From positions 3,162,001 through 3,226,000 of the forward strand of contig NZ_CP077291.1 in NCBI RefSeq assembly GCF_019048065.1: 64,000 nucleotides of DNA. Direction: 5' to 3'. Of this stretch, positions 58,008 to 64,000 are shown in pieces. Numbering within the stretch: position 1 is the first letter of the stretch; each line of letters begins with the position of its first letter. This DNA is from Citrobacter farmeri. GTDB taxonomy: Bacteria; Pseudomonadota; Gammaproteobacteria; Enterobacterales; Enterobacteriaceae. Position numbers and translations under genes: made by a program. Below the pieces are notes generated by a model. That model saw only the letters and a list, made by a program, of their open reading frames with translations. It was not told where the DNA came from and did not search any database.

Positions 58008-58574
58008 ATGAGTGGTTTACGTCCGTTGTTCTCAACTATGATTTTCCTGATGCTGCTGACGGGCGGCGCGTATCCGTTGCTCACCACCGCGCTGGGGCAA
58101 TGGTGGTTCCCGCATCAGGCCAATGGTTCACTGATTCAGGATGATCGCGGGGTGCGCGGTTCTGCGCTGATCGGGCAAAACTTTACCTCTGAAGGCTATT
58201 TCCAGGGACGACCTTCGGCCACCGCTGAAATGCCCTATAATCCCATGGCTTCCGGCGGCAGTAATCTCGCCGTCAGTAACCCGGAACTGGATAAACAATT
58301 GCAAAACCGGATCGCCGCCCTGCGCGTCGCCAACCCGCAGGCCAGTCCCGCCGTACCGGTGGAGCTGGTCACCGCCTCCGCGAGCGGTCTGGACAATAAT
58401 CTGACGCCCGCCGCGGTGGCGTGGCAAATCCCTCGCGTGGCGCAGGCCCGCCATCTCAGCATTGAACAGGTGACGCGACTGGTTGCAGAATACACGCAGA
58501 AACCGCCGGTGAGCTTTATCGGTCCGTCGGTGGTCAATATTGTGGAACTCAATTTAGCGCTGGACAGGCTCTGA
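58008..58574 (+). CDS. kdpC: KdpC, K+-transporting ATPase chaperone-like subunit
   Basis: 188-aa subunit with one N-terminal transmembrane helix ([20 protein letters not shown]) and a periplasmic domain holding [13 protein letters not shown] and [13 protein letters not shown]. It supports ATP binding and assembly of KdpFABC. I start at ATG 58008 (MSGLRPLF) with GAGG upstream; a start four codons earlier would overlap kdpB. Its TGA shares one base with the kdpD ATG. Confidence 0.96.
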   Translation: MSGLRPLFSTMIFLMLLTGGAYPLLTTALGQWWFPHQANGSLIQDDRGVRGSALIGQNFTSEGYFQGRPSATAEMPYNPMASGGSNLAVSNPELDKQLQNRIAALRVANPQASPAVPVELVTASASGLDNNLTPAAVAWQIPRVAQARHLSIEQVTRLVAEYTQKPPVSFIGPSVVNIVELNLALDRL

Positions 58575-61261
58575 TGGTTGATGATGACGTTTTACGCCCC
58601 GATCCCGATCGCCTGCTGGAGCAGGCGGTTTCCCCGCACCGCGGAAAACTGAAAATATTCTTCGGTGCCTGTGCGGGCGTCGGCAAAACCTGGGCCATGC
58701 TGGCCGAGGCCCAGCGCCTGCGCGCACAGGGACTGGATATTCTGATTGGCGTGGTGGAGACACACGGACGCAAAGAGACCGCTGCCCTGCTGGACGGTCT
58801 CAGCATCCTGCCGTTGAGGCGGCAGACGCGCCATGGACGCCATATCAGCGAGTTCGATCTCGATGCGGCGCTCGCCCGCCGTCCGGCGCTGATCTTAATG
58901 GATGAACTGGCGCACAGTAATGCGCCTGGCTCACGCCATCCCAAGCGCTGGCAGGACATTGAAGAACTGCTCGACGCCGGTATTGATGTCTTTACCACCG
59001 TCAACGTGCAGCATCTTGAAAGCCTGAACGACGTGGTCAGCGGCGTGACGGGAATTCAGGTACGCGAAACCGTACCGGATCCCTTTTTTGACGCTGCCGA
59101 CGAGGTGGTGCTGGTCGATCTGCCACCTGACGATCTGCGTCAGCGCCTGAAAGAAGGCAAAGTCTATATCGCCGGGCAGGCCGAACGCGCCATTGAACAC
59201 TTCTTCCGCAAGGGCAATTTAATCGCGCTGCGCGAGCTGGCGCTGCGGCGTACTGCCGACCGGGTGGACGATCAGATGCGCGCATGGCGGGGCCGTCCGG
59301 GTGAAGAGAAGGTCTGGCATACCCGCGACGCCATTCTGCTCTGTATTGGTCACAACACCGGCAGTGAAAAACTGGTGCGCACCGCCGCACGTCTGGCGTC
59401 GCGCCTGGGCAGCGTCTGGCACGCCGTTTATGTCGAAACACCGGCGCTACATCGCCTGCCCGAAAAGCAGCGTCGCAATATTCTGCATGCCCTGCGATTA
59501 GCGCAAGAGCTGGGCGCGGAAACCGCCACGCTGTCCGACCCCAGCGAGGACAAAGCGGTAGTCCGCTACGCCCGCGAGCACAATCTGGGAAAAATTGTGC
59601 TGGGCCGCACGACAACGCGGCGCTGGTGGCACCGCGATTCTTTTGCCGACCGCCTGGCGAAACGCGCGCCGGAACTGGATCTGATGGTCGTCGCCCTGGA
59701 CGATCCACCGGTCAGGACGCTGACATCAATGCCCGACACTCGCGCCTTTAAGGACAAATGGCGAGTGCAAATTCAGGGCGGCCTGGTCGCCGTCGCCCTC
59801 TGTGCCCTTACCACTTTTATTGCCAGTCAGTGGCTGTCTGCCTTTGATGCAGCTAACCTGGTGATGCTTTATCTGCTCGGCGTGGTGGTTATCGCCCTCT
59901 TCTATGGTCGCTGGCCGTCAGTATTCGCCACCTTTATTAGTGTGATCAGTTTTGACCTGTTCTTCATTGCGCCGCGCGGTACGCTCGCCGTCTCAGACGT
60001 GCAGTATCTCCTCACCTTTGGCGTCATGCTGACGGTGGGACTGGTCGTCGGTAACCTGACGGCGGGAGTGCGTTACCAGGCACGCGTCGCGCGCTATCGG
60101 GAACAACGCACCCGTCATCTTTATGAAATGTCGAAAGCGCTGGCGATGGGACGCAGCGCACAAGATATCGCCACGACCAGCGAACAATTTATTGCCTCCA
60201 CGTTTCATGCCCGTAGCCAGATTTTGTTGCCGGATGAAGAGGGTAAACTGACCGCCCTCACTCACCAGCACGGAATGACGCCCTGGGATGATGCCATTGC
60301 CCGCTGGAGCTTTGATAAAGGACAACCGGCGGGCGCTGGCACTGATACTCTGCCCGGTGTGCCGTATCAGATCCTGCCTTTACGCAGCGCCGACAAAACG
60401 CACGGACTGGTGGTTGTCGAACCGGGCAATCTGCGCCAGTTGATGATCCCCGAGCAGCAGCGGCTGTTGGAAACGTTCACCCTGCTGGTAGCGAATGCGC
60501 TGGAACGTCTGACCTTAACGGCCAGCGAAGAACTGGCGCGGCTGGCAAGCGAACGGGAAAGCCTGCGAAACGCGCTGCTCGCCGCACTTTCTCACGATCT
60601 GCGTACGCCGCTGACCGTGCTGTTTGGCCAGACGGAAATCCTCACGCTCGACCTCGCCAGTGAAGGCTCTCCTCATGCCAGACAGGCCAGCGAGATTCGC
60701 CAGCATGTGCTCAATACCACCCGCCTGGTCAACAATCTGCTGGATATGGCGCGCATTCAGTCCGGCGGTTTCAACCTCAAAAAAGAGTGGCTGACGCTGG
60801 AAGAAGTCGTCGGTAGCGCGCTGAAAATGCTGGAACCCGGTCTGGTTCATCCGGTGAATCTCTCCCTGCCCGCGCCGCTGACCCTCATTCACGTCGATGG
60901 CCCGCTGTTCGAGCGGGTGCTGATTAACCTGCTGGAGAATGCCATCAAATATGCCGGACCGCAGGCGGAGATCGGCATCGATGCCCACGTTGAAAACGAT
61001 CATCTGCAACTTGACGTCTGGGATAATGGGCCGGGCATTCCACAGGGCCAGGAGCAGCGCGTTTTCGATAAATTCGCCCGCGGGAATAAAGAGTCAGCGG
61101 TGCCGGGAGTCGGGCTGGGTCTGGCCATTTGTCGGGCGATAGTGGAAGTGCACGGCGGGGCAATTGCCGTCTATAATCGCCCTCAGGGCGGTGCCTGTTT
61201 CCGTGTTACACTGGTGCAAGAAACCCCGCCGGAACTTGAAGATTTTCATGAGGATATGTGA
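58574..61261 (+). CDS. kdpD: KdpD, turgor/K+ sensor histidine kinase
   Basis: 895-aa sensor. The N-terminal KdpD domain has a Walker A motif (GACAGVGKTWAML) and Walker B region (LILMDELAHSN); a USP-like domain follows (about 250-370). Four transmembrane helices lie at about 400-500, then a GAF-like segment and the kinase core with the phospho-His in LSHDLRTPLTVLFGQ, the N box LINLLENAIKYAG and G boxes WDNGPGIP and GVGLGLAIC. It phosphorylates KdpE under K+ limitation. It overlaps kdpE by 4 nt. Confidence 0.97.
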   Translation: MVDDDVLRPDPDRLLEQAVSPHRGKLKIFFGACAGVGKTWAMLAEAQRLRAQGLDILIGVVETHGRKETAALLDGLSILPLRRQTRHGRHISEFDLDAALARRPALILMDELAHSNAPGSRHPKRWQDIEELLDAGIDVFTTVNVQHLESLNDVVSGVTGIQVRETVPDPFFDAADEVVLVDLPPDDLRQRLKEGKVYIAGQAERAIEHFFRKGNLIALRELALRRTADRVDDQMRAWRGRPGEEKVWHTRDAILLCIGHNTGSEKLVRTAARLASRLGSVWHAVYVETPALHRLPEKQRRNILHALRLAQELGAETATLSDPSEDKAVVRYAREHNLGKIVLGRTTTRRWWHRDSFADRLAKRAPELDLMVVALDDPPVRTLTSMPDTRAFKDKWRVQIQGGLVAVALCALTTFIASQWLSAFDAANLVMLYLLGVVVIALFYGRWPSVFATFISVISFDLFFIAPRGTLAVSDVQYLLTFGVMLTVGLVVGNLTAGVRYQARVARYREQRTRHLYEMSKALAMGRSAQDIATTSEQFIASTFHARSQILLPDEEGKLTALTHQHGMTPWDDAIARWSFDKGQPAGAGTDTLPGVPYQILPLRSADKTHGLVVVEPGNLRQLMIPEQQRLLETFTLLVANALERLTLTASEELARLASERESLRNALLAALSHDLRTPLTVLFGQTEILTLDLASEGSPHARQASEIRQHVLNTTRLVNNLLDMARIQSGGFNLKKEWLTLEEVVGSALKMLEPGLVHPVNLSLPAPLTLIHVDGPLFERVLINLLENAIKYAGPQAEIGIDAHVENDHLQLDVWDNGPGIPQGQEQRVFDKFARGNKESAVPGVGLGLAICRAIVEVHGGAIAVYNRPQGGACFRVTLVQETPPELEDFHEDM

Positions 61262-61935
61262 CGAACGTTCTGATTGTTGAAGATGAGCAAGCCATTCGCC
61301 GCTTCTTGCGTACCGCGCTGGAAGCCGATGGTCTGCGCGTGTACGAAGCCGAAACCCTTCAGCGCGGCTTGCTGGAGGCGGCGACGCGCAAGCCCGATCT
61401 CATTATTCTCGATCTCGGCCTGCCGGACGGCGACGGTATTGATTTTATTCGCGACCTGCGACAGTGGAGCGCCGTCCCGGTGATCGTGCTCTCTGCCCGT
61501 AGCGAAGAGAGTGACAAAATTGCCGCCCTTGACGCGGGTGCCGATGACTATCTGAGCAAGCCTTTTGGCATTGGCGAGTTACAGGCGCGCCTGCGCGTTG
61601 CCCTGCGCCGTCATTCCGCTGTCCCCTCCCCCGAACCGGTGGTGCGCTTTTCCGATGTGGTGGTGGATCTCGCCGCGCATCTGATTCATCGCGGTGAAAC
61701 GGAGATCCACCTGACGCCGATTGAGTTTCGTTTGCTGGCCGTATTGCTCAATAACGCCGGGAAAGTGCTTACCCAGCGCCAGCTGTTGAACCAGGTCTGG
61801 GGACCGAACGCCGTTGAGCACAGCCACTATTTGCGTATTTATATGGGTCACCTGCGACAGAAACTGGAGCAGGATCCCGCGCGCCCACGCCACTTCATCA
61901 CCGAAACCGGCATTGGCTATCGCTTTATGCCGTGA
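61258..61935 (+). CDS. kdpE: KdpE, response regulator of the kdp operon
   Basis: 225-aa OmpR-type regulator. The receiver domain has the phospho-acceptor Asp52 (LIILDLGLPDGDG), VLSAR and the Lys of LSKPFGIGEL. The C-terminal winged helix (about 125-225) contains HLTPIEFRLLAVLLNNAGKV and HYLRIYMGHLRQKL. It starts at GTG 61258, four bases before the end of kdpD, so the two are translationally coupled. It activates the kdpF promoter. Confidence 0.97.
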   Translation: MTNVLIVEDEQAIRRFLRTALEADGLRVYEAETLQRGLLEAATRKPDLIILDLGLPDGDGIDFIRDLRQWSAVPVIVLSARSEESDKIAALDAGADDYLSKPFGIGELQARLRVALRRHSAVPSPEPVVRFSDVVVDLAAHLIHRGETEIHLTPIEFRLLAVLLNNAGKVLTQRQLLNQVWGPNAVEHSHYLRIYMGHLRQKLEQDPARPRHFITETGIGYRFMP

Positions 61936-62213
61936 ATGGTTATTCATTTATTTTAAATAAAACAAAAATAATATTTTTATTATTTTTCGTGTCACAATAC
62001 ATATATTTCCTGTCACAGGTAAAATCCTAAAAAAATAATAAAATACATGTTTATAACATATAAATAACAATACGATATCTTATCGCACGATATGCATAAA
62101 CCGCGACTAATTATTTTGAAAATGATCGTTTAATATTGATCCCCTTCACAGAATGATGCCATTTCCTGGATAAAATACCCTCACCTTCCACTCATCCAGT
62201 AAAGGTAAGCAAA

Positions 62214-62318
62214 ATGGAAAATAATAGCCGTACAATGCCCCATATAAGGCGGACAACGCATATTATGATGTTTGCCCACCGTAATAGTTTTGACTTTCAT
62301 TTCTTTAATGCCCGTTAG
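62214..62318 (+). CDS. speFL: SpeFL, ornithine-sensing leader peptide of speF
   Basis: A 34-codon leader: MENNSRTMPHIRRTTHIM, then MFAHRNSFDFHFFNAR and TAG. It is nearly the same as E. coli SpeFL; the visible difference is HIMM in place of HIMK. The E. coli nascent chain binds L-ornithine in the ribosome tunnel and stalls the ribosome, which blocks Rho and lets transcription continue into speF. The ribosome-binding site AAAGGTAAGC lies upstream. The 278 nt before it (61936-62213) are very AT-rich and carry no gene I can support. Confidence 0.93.
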   Translation: MENNSRTMPHIRRTTHIMMFAHRNSFDFHFFNAR

Positions 62319-62369
62319 TCTTTCGACTATGGGCACTCCAGCATACAGGTCTTCCTGACTCGCTGTATC

Positions 62370-62448
62370 ACAGGCTCACGCCTGTATTCCTCAGTGCTCA
62401 CACTGCTTAAACCTTGATTCGCCTGTGACCGGACAGGTAAGGTTTTTT
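62370..62448 (+). promoter_or_regulatory. speFL-speF leader RNA structures with a terminator-like hairpin
   Basis: Two hairpins lie between speFL and speF. The first is ACAGGC, loop TCAC, GCCTGT (62370-62385). The second pairs AAACCTT (62409-62415) with AAGGTTT (62439-62445) around an inner CCTGT/ACAGG stem (62422-62437), and is followed by T residues to 62448. The second looks like an intrinsic terminator, besides the Rho-dependent control known in E. coli. Which one dominates here is not decided by sequence alone. Confidence 0.65.
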
Positions 62449-62574
62449 GCATCCTAAAAAAAGCAATTTACTGATTTATTTATCAGGGGACAAACTTTGC
62501 TTTTATTCCGGAGTTATCAGTTTCTCATTCGAGAAATTGAGGACCTGCTATTACCTGAAAATAAAGAGATGAAA

Positions 62575-64000
62575 ATGTCTGAATTAAAAATCGCCGTGAG
62601 TCGTTCTTGCCCTGACTGTTTTTCTACGCAACGCACGATTGTCAATGTTGATGAAAGCCACTTTATTGACGTTGCTGCAGTGGTGTTATCTGTCAATGAT
62701 ATTGAACGTGGGAAACTCGATGAAATTGATGCGACCGGTTACGGCATTCCCGTCTTCATCGCAACCGAAGAGGAAGAGCGCGTTCCGGCAGAATATTTGC
62801 CACGCATTTCGGGCGTATTTGAATGTCACGAAGCCCGTACCGCCTTCTACGGTCGTCAATTAGAAACGGCAGCCAGTCATTACGAAACACAATTACGTCC
62901 ACCGTTCTTCCGCGCGCTGGTTGACTATGTTAACCAGGGAAACAGTGCCTTTGACTGCCCGGGACACCAGGGTGGCGAGTTTTTCCGCCGCCATCCGGCA
63001 GGCAATCAGTTCGTGGAATATTTTGGCGAAGCGCTTTTCCGCTCCGACCTGTGTAATGCCGACGTGGCAATGGGCGATTTGCTGATCCACGAAGGCGCGC
63101 CGTGTATTGCTCAGCAGCATGCAGCGAAAGTATTTAATGCAGATAAGACCTATTTTGTGCTGAACGGCACCTCTTCGTCCAACAAAGTGGTCCTTAACGC
63201 GCTGCTCACTCCGGGCGATTTGGTTCTCTTCGACCGCAACAACCACAAGTCAAACCATCACGGCGCGTTATTGCAGGCAGGCGCAACACCGGTCTATCTG
63301 GAAACCGCGCGTAACCCGTACGGTTTCATCGGCGGGATCGATGCCCACTGTTTTGAAGAGAGTTACCTGCGTGAATTGGTTAGCGAAGTGGCGCCACAGC
63401 GTTCCCGCGATGCGCGCCCGTTCCGTCTTGCCGTCATCCAGTTAGGGACCTACGACGGCACGATTTATAACGCGCGTCAGGTGGTGGATAAGATTGGTCA
63501 CCTTTGCGACTACATCCTGTTCGACTCCGCCTGGGTAGGCTATGAGCAGTTTATCCCGATGATGGCGGATTGCTCCCCACTGCTGTTGGAACTGAACGAA
63601 AACGATCCGGGTATTCTGGTGACTCAGTCGGTTCACAAGCAGCAAGCGGGCTTCTCCCAGACCTCACAAATCCACAAAAAAGACAGCCATATCAAAGGCC
63701 AGTCGCGTTATGTACCACATAAGCGCATGAATAACGCGTTTATGATGCACGCCTCCACCAGCCCGTTCTATCCGCTGTTTGCGGCGCTGGATATTAACGC
63801 CAAAATGCACGAAGGCGTCAGTGGTCGCAATATGTGGATGGATTGCGTGGCGAACGGTATCGACGCCCGTAAGCTGATCCTCGAAAACTGCCATCATATT
63901 CGCCCGTTCGTTCCGCAATGGATCGAGGATAAACCGTGGCAGTCTTACCCTACGGCGGAAATCGCGAACGACCTGCGCTTCTTCCACTTCGTCCCTGGTG
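62575..64000 (+). CDS. speF: Ornithine decarboxylase, inducible (5' part; runs off the window)
   Basis: PLP-dependent decarboxylase that converts ornithine to putrescine for acid tolerance. The first 475 codons of about 730 are present. The N-terminal wing domain has ISGVFECHEARTAFYGRQLE; the core has GTSSSNKVVLNALLTPGD, DRNNHKSNHHGALL, and the PLP-lysine motif TQSVHKQQAGFSQ. I start at ATG 62575 (MSELKIAVS), which aligns with E. coli; an ATG two codons earlier and about 37 more open codons upstream, back to a stop at 62455, lack support. Expression depends on SpeFL. Confidence 0.95.
   Translation, partial: MSELKIAVSRSCPDCFSTQRTIVNVDESHFIDVAAVVLSVNDIERGKLDEIDATGYGIPVFIATEEEERVPAEYLPRISGVFECHEARTAFYGRQLETAASHYETQLRPPFFRALVDYVNQGNSAFDCPGHQGGEFFRRHPAGNQFVEYFGEALFRSDLCNADVAMGDLLIHEGAPCIAQQHAAKVFNADKTYFVLNGTSSSNKVVLNALLTPGDLVLFDRNNHKSNHHGALLQAGATPVYLETARNPYGFIGGIDAHCFEESYLRELVSEVAPQRSRDARPFRLAVIQLGTYDGTIYNARQVVDKIGHLCDYILFDSAWVGYEQFIPMMADCSPLLLELNENDPGILVTQSVHKQQAGFSQTSQIHKKDSHIKGQSRYVPHKRMNNAFMMHASTSPFYPLFAALDINAKMHEGVSGRNMWMDCVANGIDARKLILENCHHIRPFVPQWIEDKPWQSYPTAEIANDLRFFHFVPG

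Noticed and set aside
62458..62574. Upstream in-frame extension of speF
   Set aside because: The frame is open for about 39 codons before ATG 62575, but it holds the leader-termination region, has no ATG before 62569, and known SpeF proteins start at the conserved MS-LKIAVS.

Overview
The window is chromosomal DNA of an enterobacterium, most likely a Citrobacter close to C. amalonaticus or C. farmeri. The core genes read almost like E. coli (Tol-Pal, cytochrome bd, TCA genes, kdp, speF), and the methylaspartate ammonia-lyase closely matches what I recall of the C. amalonaticus enzyme: 413 residues with the same catalytic residue numbers. The strand shown runs opposite to the usual E. coli map. 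I see no phage genes, insertion sequences, tRNA genes or CRISPR array.

Layout. (1) 1-5599, minus strand: the envelope operon ybgC-tolQ-tolR-tolA-tolB-pal-cpoB, cut at the last codon of cpoB. (2) 5749-8894, minus: cydA-cydB-cydX-ybgE, preceded by a long noncoding stretch that carries a perfect FNR site. (3) 10175-24358: an accessory block for B12-dependent glutamate catabolism. It encodes glutamate mutase (glmS, glmL, glmE), methylaspartate ammonia-lyase, a DUF1446/DUF4387 pair, a dicarboxylate/amino-acid symporter, an exported glutaminase, a class I fumarase (possible mesaconase), a cobalamin adenosyltransferase, a LysR regulator, a stand-alone uroporphyrinogen-III methyltransferase and a PocR-like regulator. 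(4) 24421-31505, plus: a second accessory operon related to the otn acid-sugar pathway (DUF1537 kinase, class II aldolase, DeoR regulator, hydroxypyruvate-isomerase-like protein), joined to a BKACE enzyme, a BASS transporter, a GlcG/HbpS-like protein and an Asp/Glu-racemase-like protein. It has no dehydrogenase. Blocks 3 and 4 lie where E. coli K-12 carries mngR-mngA-mngB, between cydA and sucD.

(5) 31592-41425, minus: sdhCDAB-sucABCD, ending in a 3' UTR that looks like the SdhX small RNA. gltA diverges from it at 42135. (6) 43606-50985: abrB (plus), converging on a minus-strand run ybgI-pxpB-pxpC-pxpA-DUF969-DUF979-pcp-nei. This run handles pyroglutamate and carries three genes (pcp and the two DUF membrane proteins) that K-12 lacks here. 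(7) 51161-53852, minus: ybfA and ybgA-phrB. (8) 54162-61935, plus: kdpFABCDE with a KdpE box. (9) 62214-64000, plus: the ornithine-sensing leader speFL and the first 475 codons of speF.

A metabolic theme links several blocks. Peptide pyroglutamate (Pcp, PxpABC) and external glutamine (exported glutaminase) both yield glutamate. The mutase, ammonia-lyase and putative mesaconase would carry glutamate towards citramalate, with the B12 cofactor enzymes encoded alongside. No citramalate lyase is visible in the window. The least explained parts are the otn/BKACE operon and the DUF1446/DUF4387 pair.
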